From NCBI GenBank assembly GCA_013288905.1, contig JABDAW010000010.1:1-37444 (forward strand): a stretch of 37,444 bases of DNA. Reading direction: 5' to 3'. Position numbers and translations under genes: made by a program. The notes under the pieces are model-generated. The model did no database searches, had not been told where the DNA came from, and was given only the letters and a program-made list of their open reading frames with translations. Source of the stretch: Bacteroidota bacterium (GTDB lineage: Bacteria > Bacteroidota > Bacteroidia > AKYH767-A > JABDAW01). Each line of letters starts with the position of its first letter. Position 1 is the stretch's first letter. This document shows positions 17,183 to 25,253 of this stretch, in pieces.

Positions 17183-18340
17183 TTATATACTGCACAATTT
17201 CTCGGCTGCTTGCTCTAATGTTTCATTCGTCTTAGCAAAACAAAAACGGAGAAATTTATTGTCAACAGGCTGATGATAAAACACAGATATCGGAACCGAA
17301 GCAACACCAATTTCCTTCGTTAATCGAATGGCATATTCAGTATCCTTTTCTTTAGTGATTCCACTATAATTTAATAACTGAAAATAAGAACCGGACGCAG
17401 GTGTATATTTAAACTTTGAATCCTTTATTAAATTAATAAAATGATCACGCTTCTCCTGATAAAACTGACCTAATTCAAGATACCTATTTTTATCTTTCAT
17501 ATACTCTGCAAGGGCATATTGTATAGGAGTATTCGCACAGAAGACAATGAACTGATGCACCTTTCTGAACTCTGTCATAAGATTAGCCGGAGCGAGGCAG
17601 TAACCCATCTTCCATCCTGTAGTATGATATGTTTTTCCAAAAGAAAATATCACAAAACTTCTATCCGCAAGCTTAGGATATTTAGCCACACTTTGATGTT
17701 CTATTCCATCAAAAATAATGTGCTCATAGACTTCATCGCTCAAGATAATTATATCTGTTTTATCCGTGATTTTTTCTAGTTGTTTCATGTCGGCAGCACT
17801 CATCACAGCACCTGTTGGATTGTGAGGAGTATTAATCATAATCATCCTTGTGCGATGCGAAACCAACTTCTTCACTTCGTCCCAATCTATATGATAATCG
17901 GGGGCTTTGAGCTGTATGTATAATGGGATTCCACCTTGCAATTCGATGGCAGGCGCATAACAATCATAAGCCGGTTCAAAGATAATTACTTCATCATCCT
18001 GCTGAACAACTGCTGCAATTGCGGAGTAGATTGCTTGCGTTCCTCCGGCAGTAATATTTATCTCTGTTTCAGGATTATATTTTGTATTGTAGAGACTCTC
18101 CATCTTTTCAGAAATAGCTTCTCTTAAAGACATGATGCCTTGCATGGGAGCATATTGATTAAAGCCCTTTTTCATGTATTTATTAACAAGACTTATGAGT
18201 TCGGGAGAGGTCTCAAAGTTTGGAAAACCTTGCGATAGATTTATTGCTTTATGTTCATTGGCAAGGGCTGACATAATGGTGAAAATGGTCGTGCCAACCT
18301 TTGGTAATTTCGATCGAATCTGATTAGGGAATTGAGGCAT
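17183..18340 (-). CDS. PLP-dependent aminotransferase, methionine/glutamine-transaminase type (YbdL/MtnE-like)
   Basis: 385 residues, fold type I aminotransferase, class I/II. Visible residues: the N-terminal 'INLSQGFPNFETSPEL' (substrate loop), 'TAGGTQAIYSAIAAVV' (phosphate loop, near 97), N174 in HNPTG, D202 and Y205 in LSDEVYEH, the PLP-binding K236 in FSFGKTYHTTGWKMGY, and the C-terminal R in LRFCFAK. The sequence resembles YbdL (methionine aminotransferase) and kynurenine aminotransferase/glutamine transaminase K. With the omega-amidase downstream it probably regenerates methionine from its keto acid with glutamine as donor, the amidase pulling the reaction forward. Precise donor and acceptor cannot be read from sequence. 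Confidence 0.88.
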   Translation of the reverse strand: MPQFPNQIRSKLPKVGTTIFTIMSALANEHKAINLSQGFPNFETSPELISLVNKYMKKGFNQYAPMQGIMSLREAISEKMESLYNTKYNPETEINITAGGTQAIYSAIAAVVQQDDEVIIFEPAYDCYAPAIELQGGIPLYIQLKAPDYHIDWDEVKKLVSHRTRMIMINTPHNPTGAVMSAADMKQLEKITDKTDIIILSDEVYEHIIFDGIEHQSVAKYPKLADRSFVIFSFGKTYHTTGWKMGYCLAPANLMTEFRKVHQFIVFCANTPIQYALAEYMKDKNRYLELGQFYQEKRDHFINLIKDSKFKYTPASGSYFQLLNYSGITKEKDTEYAIRLTKEIGVASVPISVFYHQPVDNKFLRFCFAKTNETLEQAAEKLCSI

Positions 18341-18429
18341 AATTTATGTTTGCTTAATAACGAATTTAAAAACAATATTCTTATCGGCGATGGGTGTATT
18401 ATTCCAAATAATATTGGACAGATTAAATT

Positions 18430-18969
18430 TTATTGGTAAGAGATAGGCACGATATAAGTTATGGATTTGGGTCCATATAATTCCATTAAAGGAATCTTAT
18501 TATAATGTCTGTTTTTGAGATATATTTCCAAAGCAGGATAGACCTTCATCTTCCCAAGCAGCACGGAAAGTCCTATCCTGTAACTAAAATTCGCGACCAC
18601 ACAATGTTGCATCTGAAATTCCTTTACTTTAAATTTCATTGTGTCTATCTTATCACAATCTTCTTTCTTCAAAAGGCATCCGACATCACTATGAAGATTT
18701 TCTTTTGGAGTTTTCTTTTCGTCATCATAATAAATGCTGAATCCTTTATAAGCAGAGATACCTTGTGCTTCCAAACTGTCCGTTAAATTTTGAATTGTAT
18801 TTTGCGTCTGTTCGTAGCTTCCTTTTTGTTCCACATAAACCAATTTATAAGGTCCCATGTCTTTCTCCAGAATATGCTTGGTAACCCTTGTAAATACGCC
18901 CATGTAGAACATGATGCCCACCCCGCATACAAGGATAAAAACTATACCTGCCAAAATTATTTTCTTCAT
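18430..18969 (-). CDS. Membrane-anchored GyrI-like (SOUL/effector-binding) domain protein
   Basis: 179 residues. Residues 3-26 form a hydrophobic anchor (ILAGIVFILVCGVGIMFYMG). The soluble part contains 'GPYKLVYVEQKGSYEQ' near 39, 'GISAYKGFSIYYDDEKKTP' near 75, 'DVGCLLKK' and, after a central section, 'VYPALEIYLKNRHYNKIPLM' followed by 'KSITYIVPISYQ' at the C-terminus. The order (G.Y..V...GSY, then a short strand with Y, then P.LEIY, then Y.VPI) is that of the GyrI/BmrR effector-binding fold, which binds small molecules. The membrane anchor without a DNA-binding domain argues against a transcription factor. Function is unknown. It has its own promoter. Confidence 0.6.
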   Translation of the reverse strand: MKKIILAGIVFILVCGVGIMFYMGVFTRVTKHILEKDMGPYKLVYVEQKGSYEQTQNTIQNLTDSLEAQGISAYKGFSIYYDDEKKTPKENLHSDVGCLLKKEDCDKIDTMKFKVKEFQMQHCVVANFSYRIGLSVLLGKMKVYPALEIYLKNRHYNKIPLMELYGPKSITYIVPISYQ

Positions 18970-19027
18970 TCTATTCTGTTAAATCGCCTTAAATTAATTT
19001 CTGATATTCTACTCTTTTTTCGCCGGA

Positions 19028-19059
19028 CAAAACTACACTTATAATTATTAATCACCAAA
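19028..19059 (-). promoter_or_regulatory. Promoter of the GyrI-like gene
   Basis: On the minus strand TTTG (19059-19056) and TAGTTTTG (19035-19028) are separated by 20 bp, a close fit to the Bacteroides TTTG/TAnnTTTG consensus. The leader would be about 55 nt. In the rest of the 18970-19327 gap I see only AT-rich DNA and the plus-strand -7 box at 19289. Confidence 0.65.
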
Positions 19060-19288
19060 CCCTGAATTCTTGTCTTTGATAAATTCTTTCCTAAAAGGTT
19101 TGCAAAAATAAAAAAGATTGAATAAAGCCAATAGTTAATGAATTTTCTTGAAGCGAGTATAAAATGTGAAATATAATTTTTTTCAAAAAAAACTCTCCAC
19201 ATTCACATTCGCCAAGATTTACTAATAGAAGTCATAAGGAAGTTTATCGAAACTCAATTCTATCAATCTAAATATTCCAAAATTTATG

Positions 19289-19296
19289 TAATTTTG
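19289..19296 (+). promoter_or_regulatory. -7 box (TAATTTTG) of the 992-residue surface protein gene
   Basis: TAATTTTG matches TAnnTTTG and lies 31 bp before the ATG at 19328. No clear -33 TTTG at standard distance. Confidence 0.45.
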
Positions 19297-19327
19297 TCAA
19301 ATCAAATAATTATGTAAAGATTCGATA

Positions 19328-22306
19328 ATGAGAAAAATATACGAAAAAGCAATCATGATCTTTTGTCTTGCTTTGTTAATGACAATGTCGGCAAACGCAC
19401 AACTTACGGTCAGTAACATATTAACCCCTACACAATTAGTGCAACAAGTCTTGCTGGGTAGTGGAGTACAGGCATTTAATATTACATACACTGGAGATAC
19501 CGGAGCTATGGGTTATTTTAATGGCTCAGCCTCCAATATTGGATTGGCAGGAGGAGTAATTTTAACCTCTGGAAAGATTTGGAATGCACCTGGTCCTAAT
19601 AATTCATGCAGTGAAGGAACATGTAATAGTACACCAGGAGATTCTCTTTTAAATACAATAATATCCGGAACAACCTATGATGCGAGTATTTTAGAATTTG
19701 ATTTTATCCCTATTGGTGATACTGTTAAGTTTAGCTATGTATTTGCTTCAGAAGAATATAATGAGTTTGTCAATACTCAATATAATGATGTTTTTGCTTT
19801 TTTTATTCGAGGTCCAGGCATTGTAGGTTACCCCAATATAGCTTTAATTCCAAGCACTCTTACACCTGTTTCTATTAACAATGTCAACAATGGGAATTCC
19901 GCATGTAGTTCCGTTCCAACCGGACCTTGTACCAACTGCGCTTATTATATTGATAATACAAATGGACTTACTGTCCAATATGATGGATTTACAACGCCGT
20001 TAGTAGCATTGCATTGGGTAATTCCCTGCGATACCTATCATATTAAGATTGCCATTGCAGATGTTGGAGATTGCGAATATGATTCAGGTGTAATGCTTAA
20101 GCAAGGAAGTTTCACTGGAGGCAGTGCTTATGTCAGTTCACATATTACTGATACTACACTTGGTGATACCCTTGTCAGGGGATGCGTATCCGCACAAATA
20201 ATTATTTCTATTGCTGATACTTTAACTCATGACACCACTATTCATTTTACACTTACCGGTAGTGCTATTAATGGTATTGATTATACCTACCTGCCTGATA
20301 GCGTCGTGATTCCATCGGGATCTATTCACGATACTCTTATTATTAATCCTCTTGTTGATACTACAGATTATTCTCTTAAATTTGTCATTGTAGGGATTTC
20401 ATTTGCTACCGGCTGCAATACCATTGCTCTTGACAGCGTAGTTCTGCCAATTAAGAATCCTACCCGAATGTGGGATACCGTAAGTGCTGATACAACTGTG
20501 TGCTGGGGCGATCCTGCCATTCTCATTGTTCATGATATTGGCGGTTTCGGAGCATATACCTATCTATGGAGTCCTAATGTCGGGAGTACTGATACCATCA
20601 TTGTTTATCCTACTTCCAATACTGTTTATCATATTACGACAACTGATATGTGCTTTCATTCAAAATATGATTCCATAACGGTTCATCTGGTGAATTCCCC
20701 ACATGCCTCTGCTCCCGACAGTGTCTCCATTTTCGGTTGTGGAACAGGTTATATTTTATTTTCAATACCTACTCCTTTAGGCAATAATGAAGTGATACAT
20801 TTTACTATAGAAGGCACTGCAGTTGGTGATACTGACTATGTGTCTTTTGCGGATAGTGCTATTATTCCTGCAGGGCAACTTACCGATACTTTGTATATAA
20901 CTGCTCTGCATGATTCATTAAATATTCAGAACAGAACAGTTGTCATCAGATATGTGTCCTGCAATGGAATGGATTCTACAAAGATTACTATTATTAATGT
21001 CAACCCTATTGCATTGACAGTGAATAATGATACGACCATCTGCTATCATAACAGCGTTACCCTTCATGCGGCAACCACGGGTGGTCATGGATCTTATACC
21101 TACCTTTGGGATCATGGTTTAGGGTCGAATGCAACACAAACTGTAGCACCGGATTCTACCACAACTTACAATGTCAGTGTTACAGATTCCTGTGGAAATA
21201 CTACAAACAAAAGCATTACAGTGAATGTTCAAATCCCTGATAGTGTAGTTCTTTCTGATTTTCCAGCGGCGGCTGCTTGCCATAATGGAAAGATTGTTTT
21301 TACATTGCCAATAGCGTTGTCAAATGCGACAAATATTACTTACACCATCGGCGGAACTGCCACGAATGGCGTGGATTACACAACACTTACAGGGAATATT
21401 ACCATCCCTGCCGGACAAACTTCTGATACCTTAACCATCAATGCCTTGGTGAATATGATAGATACCACTACCAATAAAACATTGACCATTACTATTCAGC
21501 AACCGGCTGCTTGTGGCAATACGATCACGATTACTATTCCTATCATAGATGTCCAGCCCATGACATCTTCCATTACTTCTGATTCTGTGCTTTGTCTTGG
21601 GCAATCTATTGATTTGATTACTGCTACCAAGGGCGGATATATCGGATATAATTATGTTTGGAATAATGGCTTAAGCAATGCCAACTCTCATACCGTAAGT
21701 CCTGCTTCGACGACTACCTACATAGTTGCGGTGAATGATTCCTGCGGTCACAATCTTACCGATTCGGTGAATGTAAGAATCATTCCTCATCCACAGCCAA
21801 GCCTGACTATATCGCCTTTGGATTCGATGTGTACTTATGATAATGCCATCGTAACATTCAGCGATACTTTGCTTGGCAATGGTATATCTAATATCAACTT
21901 CGGAGGAGCAATAATCAATAGTGGAACCGGCTTAGGTCCTTACAACCTTTCTTATCCTAATCCAGGCTTTTACACAATAACATTTGTCAACTCAGCAGAA
22001 CGTGAATGCTTTCTGGATTCCAGCCAATACACCTTGTATGTCAAAGATTGTTACATCGCTGTTCCGAATGTATTCACTCCGAATGGCGATGGCAGGAATG
22101 ATTTCTTTTCCATTCTCAATATGGACGAATTCCCAAACAGCCGCCTGATAGTTTTTAATCGTTGGGGAGAAAAAGTTTATGATGATTCCAATTATCATAA
22201 CACCTGGAATGGAGGCAATAATCCTGATGGTACCTACTACTACATTCTCTACCTGAATACCGGTAAGGAGCTAAACGGGTATCTTACTATCATCGGGAGC
22301 AAGTGA
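19328..22306 (+). CDS. Large surface protein: choice-of-anchor L domain, Calx-beta/PKD-like modules, gliding-type (T9SS type B) C-terminus
   Basis: 992 residues. The signal peptide ends MSANAQ near residue 25. Residues about 30-255 match the choice-of-anchor L domain ('GMG/AMGYFNGSASNIGLAGGVILTSG', 'FSYVFASEEYNEFVNTQYND', 'VALHWVIPCDTYHIKIAIADVGD'). Then come three rounds of a Calx-beta-like unit ('GSAINGIDYTYLPDSVVIPS', 'GTAVGDTDYVSFADSAIIPA', 'GTATNGVDYTTLTGNITIPA') followed by a PKD-like unit ('GGFGAYTYLWSPNVGS', 'GGHGSYTYLWDHGLGS', 'GGYIGYNYVWNNGLSN'). The C-terminus ('VPNVFTPNGDGRNDFFSI', 'RLIVFNRWGEKVYD', 'WNGGNNPDGTYYYIL') is the gliding-motility-associated type B signal. Such proteins are secreted by T9SS and often act as adhesins. 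It converges with the next gene with a 45-bp gap. Confidence 0.9.
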   Translation: MRKIYEKAIMIFCLALLMTMSANAQLTVSNILTPTQLVQQVLLGSGVQAFNITYTGDTGAMGYFNGSASNIGLAGGVILTSGKIWNAPGPNNSCSEGTCNSTPGDSLLNTIISGTTYDASILEFDFIPIGDTVKFSYVFASEEYNEFVNTQYNDVFAFFIRGPGIVGYPNIALIPSTLTPVSINNVNNGNSACSSVPTGPCTNCAYYIDNTNGLTVQYDGFTTPLVALHWVIPCDTYHIKIAIADVGDCEYDSGVMLKQGSFTGGSAYVSSHITDTTLGDTLVRGCVSAQIIISIADTLTHDTTIHFTLTGSAINGIDYTYLPDSVVIPSGSIHDTLIINPLVDTTDYSLKFVIVGISFATGCNTIALDSVVLPIKNPTRMWDTVSADTTVCWGDPAILIVHDIGGFGAYTYLWSPNVGSTDTIIVYPTSNTVYHITTTDMCFHSKYDSITVHLVNSPHASAPDSVSIFGCGTGYILFSIPTPLGNNEVIHFTIEGTAVGDTDYVSFADSAIIPAGQLTDTLYITALHDSLNIQNRTVVIRYVSCNGMDSTKITIINVNPIALTVNNDTTICYHNSVTLHAATTGGHGSYTYLWDHGLGSNATQTVAPDSTTTYNVSVTDSCGNTTNKSITVNVQIPDSVVLSDFPAAAACHNGKIVFTLPIALSNATNITYTIGGTATNGVDYTTLTGNITIPAGQTSDTLTINALVNMIDTTTNKTLTITIQQPAACGNTITITIPIIDVQPMTSSITSDSVLCLGQSIDLITATKGGYIGYNYVWNNGLSNANSHTVSPASTTTYIVAVNDSCGHNLTDSVNVRIIPHPQPSLTISPLDSMCTYDNAIVTFSDTLLGNGISNINFGGAIINSGTGLGPYNLSYPNPGFYTITFVNSAERECFLDSSQYTLYVKDCYIAVPNVFTPNGDGRNDFFSILNMDEFPNSRLIVFNRWGEKVYDDSNYHNTWNGGNNPDGTYYYILYLNTGKELNGYLTIIGSK

Positions 22307-22351
22307 TAGCTTACTAATTTATTCCGGCTCCGAAAGGATTACTGTTTAAGG

Positions 22352-23809
22352 TTATTTAATCAAAACAAGTTTACCCTGTGCCACTGTGCTGGTTGGGATT
22401 TGTAATCCCGTCCCTGACAGCAGTTCCCAGAAGTACATGCCATTATTCAAAGCAGAGGCATCAATAATTTCTTTGCCGCTGGTGTTGCTGATACTTTGTG
22501 TATAGACTACTCTTCCTGAAATATCAACAATCTTCAATTGACAGTTGACCATTGATAATTGACCATTGAGGGTGAAGGTGCCGGAGTTGGGATTGGGGTA
22601 GAGGGTGATTTGATTTGGAATCTTTTCATTGATTAATGAAATTCCTGCGGATGGTGAGCAATGATTTGCTTTATAATAACCGACTAAATTATAATCATCC
22701 GTTCCTCCATTTACAGCTATCAGATAATAATAATTATAAACTTCTCCAAATCCTTTTGCGTAATCTGTAATACCAAATGGGTATTCACTTGAAAAAGAAA
22801 CATAGCATCCAGGGGAATTCATTAAAGTTGAACTATCAATAAATTCCATATAAACTTCCCCACAAAATTTATTTGGCTTGGAGAGGAGATAATAAAATGT
22901 CAAATAAGTACCGTCTGTTATTGGTTGTTCAGGTAATCTATTGGAATAAAAACTGTTTAAATTTGTATAGTTTATCGTATCATTATAGATTTGCTGACCT
23001 GAACCGAATTGTGAGTCTGTATAAGTGTAATCAACATGGCGAACATAAAAAACTGTATCGTTTGCTGATGAATAAAATTTCCCCAATATATTAATCAGAT
23101 AACTATTCGTACCTGTTTGATAGGGACCTATATAAGACCATGAATCATAAATATTAAACACATCTCCAATATCAAAATCAAATACTTCCTGGTTCGTTAA
23201 TCTTCTGTATTTGCTTATAGTATATTTGGTGGTGTCATTTGGAAAATTAAGCATATTATAAAGTTGTTTAAACCCATAATTTTGGCTCAACTTAAATTCT
23301 AAACCATTAAACTTATTTGCAATATTTATTCCAGAAGAATTCTTGGCTTGTAGAGAAAAAGTTTTTATAGAATCAATTGTTGATAAAAAAGATTCTGTAT
23401 CTATTGAAATAACTTTGGCTTCAAGGTAATCATAGTTTGGGTATTCATAAAAATAAAAGGAATCATTTAACTGGGCAAGGGTATGAACAAAAATTAAATC
23501 ACCTACTGAATTTTGGAAAATATTTGTACCGTCAGCTTCAAGAATTATTCTCAATCCAATCCATGTAGGTGCAGTTGTATCATAGCACCACCCATTGCTG
23601 TTATTGCCAGGACTTAAAGTAAAAAAATTTGTTAAAATAGTGTCATTCACCGAAACATCTATAGAATCAATCCTTATACATCTGATAAGCCCGGTATCAT
23701 TAATAAAATATCGTTCAGAATCCATTTGAACGGCTTTATAATTTTGCCCATAACCATTAACACCCATCAGAACAATCACCATCACCAAAACCACTTTTCT
23801 TATCATCAT
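22352..23809 (-). CDS. Secreted protein of unknown function with T9SS type A sorting domain
   Basis: 485 residues. A signal peptide (MMIRKVVLVMVIVLMGVNGYGQ) is followed by about 380 residues rich in Y, N, S and T that I cannot place in a family ('YFINDTGLIRCIRIDSIDVS', 'IGLRIILEADGTNIFQNSVG', 'FFGEV...'-like strands). The C-terminal 80 residues are a type A sorting domain: 'ITLYPNPNSGTFTLNG', 'LKIVDISGRVVYTQSI', 'LNNGMYFWELLSG', 'GKLVLIK'. Within this domain, DNA at about 22537-22570 carries a short imperfect repeat built of TCAATGGTCAA/TCAATT, which encodes QLSMVNCQLKIVD. This type of AATTGTCAATTG-like insertion is often seen in sorting domains of this phylum. Likely exported to the surface; role unknown. 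Confidence 0.8.
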   Translation of the reverse strand: MMIRKVVLVMVIVLMGVNGYGQNYKAVQMDSERYFINDTGLIRCIRIDSIDVSVNDTILTNFFTLSPGNNSNGWCYDTTAPTWIGLRIILEADGTNIFQNSVGDLIFVHTLAQLNDSFYFYEYPNYDYLEAKVISIDTESFLSTIDSIKTFSLQAKNSSGINIANKFNGLEFKLSQNYGFKQLYNMLNFPNDTTKYTISKYRRLTNQEVFDFDIGDVFNIYDSWSYIGPYQTGTNSYLINILGKFYSSANDTVFYVRHVDYTYTDSQFGSGQQIYNDTINYTNLNSFYSNRLPEQPITDGTYLTFYYLLSKPNKFCGEVYMEFIDSSTLMNSPGCYVSFSSEYPFGITDYAKGFGEVYNYYYLIAVNGGTDDYNLVGYYKANHCSPSAGISLINEKIPNQITLYPNPNSGTFTLNGQLSMVNCQLKIVDISGRVVYTQSISNTSGKEIIDASALNNGMYFWELLSGTGLQIPTSTVAQGKLVLIK

Positions 23810-23828
23810 CTTATTAATTTATTCCCTG

Positions 23829-23836
23829 CAAAACTA
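23829..23836 (-). promoter_or_regulatory. -7 box (TAGTTTTG on minus) of the 22352-23809 gene
   Basis: CAAAACTA on the plus strand reads TAGTTTTG on the minus strand, 19 bp before the start codon at 23809. It fits TAnnTTTG; no clear -33 box. Confidence 0.45.
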
Positions 23837-24063
23837 AAAAATATTTGGAATCACCGAAAGAATGTTTAAACTTGCAGCCATGAAATATTTCATAACAGCG
23901 AATAAAATTGTATCGAAAAATTCTCCGATTCAGAGGGTTGCATTTTTGCATAAGGCTAAGACCCTCGAATTATGGAACTGATAGGTACTCCTATATATAT
24001 AGTATCGGATTTTCTTCATGGAAGGGGAGAAATATCGTTTTCTTCATTTGGAAAGTCATTTTT

Positions 24064-24273
24064 GAGGTACCCGAAGTCGTTTCGGAGTCTCCCGAACTCA
24101 CATCGGGTGTCTCCGAGGAGCCTTCGGAGTATTCCGAACCCATTCCAGACTAACCCGAAGCAGCTTCGGAGTCTCCCGAACTCGCTTCGGGTGTCTCCGA
24201 GGAGCCTTCGGAGTATTCCGAACTCATTCCAGACTAACCCGAAGCAGCTTCGGAGTCTCCCGAACTTGCTTCG
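24064..24273. repeat. Array D: 10 x 21-bp tandem repeat with an 84-bp higher-order repeat
   Basis: Ten units of exactly 21 bp run from 24064 to 24273, the main type being GAGTCTCCCGAACTCGC followed by TTCG. The array is far more GC-rich than its AT-rich flanks. Units 3-6 (24106-24189) recur almost exactly as units 7-10 (24190-24273), so a four-unit, 84-bp block has been duplicated; unit 3 equals unit 7 and unit 5 equals unit 9. Each unit boundary forms dyads, for instance CCGAAGCAGCTTCGG and CCCGAACTCGCTTCGGG, so an RNA copy could fold into a row of hairpins. The array lies between divergent genes (start codons at 23809 and 24371). In the rest of 23810-24370 I see only the minus-strand -7 box at 23829-23836 and AT-rich DNA. 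Confidence 0.95.
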
Positions 24274-24370
24274 GGAGACATCATTGAATCTATATAACAG
24301 GATTTTTTATAGAAATTAATAAAAATAGAATAAGTAAAATTTATATAAATAATAATTAAATAATAAGAAA

Positions 24371-25033
24371 ATGAGCCACGAATTAAAATCAGTACCAAAA
24401 CAGTTGGACAAGACAAGCAGTCCTGAAATCAACAGAGATCAAATTAAATTAGTAGGTGACAAAGCCTTTGTAAGCGTCAATGTGGAAATTTCTGCCGCAG
24501 GTGCATTAGGTCAGACTGCCGAAGGAAACATCACCTTAGCAATCACCCGCAAGGAGGATGCTATTGTTGAATTAGCCAATTCGGTAGAAAATCTTCATTC
24601 CATGAATGATATCGGAGTGGATGTTTATAAAGCTATGGCGAAGGTAATTTTTGAGCAAACAGGGGAAAATGTCGCTGAAACCAAGGCTTATTTGGTAGAA
24701 ATGACCAAAGATGCCACTACCGACGGCACCAAGCCAGGTCAGGCGCATGGCGGTTCTATCGTTCAGAGCGATACCGCAGGATTTGGATTAATGCACTTTG
24801 CACCAATGAAGGGTGCGACGTTTTTCAAGATTTGGGTATCCACCAATCCAGATCCTTCTATAATTGCGGATTTTGTGAGGACGACTCCGGATACCTTTCC
24901 GAATTCCCATGGAGGATTGGTGGCGGTGGCTACCGGCGTTAAACTTTGGTTCCGTATCCAGGCGTGCAATGCGCATGGCGACGGAATTATGTCAGCACCT
25001 TTTGGAGGAATTTCCTTCAGCGCAACGGTGTAA
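24371..25033 (+). CDS. Unrecognised 220-residue protein with a fibronectin-III-like C-terminal part
   Basis: I do not recognise the family, and there is no signal peptide. Residues 1-45 are polar (MSHELKSVPKQLDKTSSPEI), residues about 50-115 look partly helical ('EDAIVELANSVENLHSMNDI', 'VYKAMAKVIFEQTG', 'ETKAYLVEMTKDAT'). From about residue 125 beta strands follow: 'GGSIVQSDTAGFGLMHFAPM', 'KGATFFKIWVSTNPDPS', 'HGGLVAVATGVKLWFRIQAC', 'NAHGDGIMSAPFGGISFSATV'. The last segment resembles the F-G strands of a fibronectin-III domain ('Y.R..A.N..G.G..S.P'). The layout parallels the protein at 13901-14734. An intrinsic terminator follows, and array D ends 97 bp upstream of the start codon. The DNA is slightly richer in GC than nearby genes. 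Function unknown. Confidence 0.6.
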   Translation: MSHELKSVPKQLDKTSSPEINRDQIKLVGDKAFVSVNVEISAAGALGQTAEGNITLAITRKEDAIVELANSVENLHSMNDIGVDVYKAMAKVIFEQTGENVAETKAYLVEMTKDATTDGTKPGQAHGGSIVQSDTAGFGLMHFAPMKGATFFKIWVSTNPDPSIIADFVRTTPDTFPNSHGGLVAVATGVKLWFRIQACNAHGDGIMSAPFGGISFSATV

Positions 25034-25070
25034 TTGAAAAATGAAACGTTCAGCGATTCGCTGAATTCAG

Positions 25071-25115
25071 AAAGCCCTTCGTCTCTGTATCCGAGCATCG
25101 AAGGGCTTTCTCTTT
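25071..25115 (+). terminator. Intrinsic terminator after the 24371-25033 gene
   Basis: AAAGCCCTTCG (25071-25081) pairs perfectly with CGAAGGGCTTT (25099-25109) over a 17-base loop and is followed by CTCTTTT. A second hairpin, TTCAGCG/CGCTGAA (25049-25055 and 25059-25065), lies just upstream. Confidence 0.85.
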
Positions 25116-25188
25116 TGGAATTTTTTCCGAATGGCTATCAGTATAATTCCCTGAATTTGCCACAAAAATCAGTGTTCAATCTTTAATG

Positions 25189-25221
25189 TTTGTCATCTTG
25201 TCAATAACTTTTATAAATTTG
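25189..25221 (+). promoter_or_regulatory. Promoter of the PpiC/SurA chaperone operon
   Basis: TTTG (25189-25192) and TAAATTTG (25214-25221) are separated by 21 bp, matching the Bacteroides TTTG/TAnnTTTG consensus. The ATG at 25254 is 32 bp downstream of the -7 box. Confidence 0.65.
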
Positions 25222-25253
25222 CACCCCTAATATTAATAATTATTCAATAAATA

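Noticed and set aside
18970-19327. tRNA or small RNA gene in the 357-bp gap
   Set aside because: No cloverleaf-compatible arms, CCA end or terminator hairpin was found; the gap holds two divergent promoter boxes and AT-rich DNA.
24064-24273. Iteron-type replication origin
   Set aside because: Tandem 21-bp iterons occur at plasmid origins, but no Rep gene is nearby, five arrays differ in sequence, and the surroundings are chromosomal.
23908-24319. Plus-strand frames of 81 and 115 residues through array D
   Set aside because: Same cause: repeated units with no stop. The composition (RSLPNS..., SESPEL...) is simply the translated repeat.
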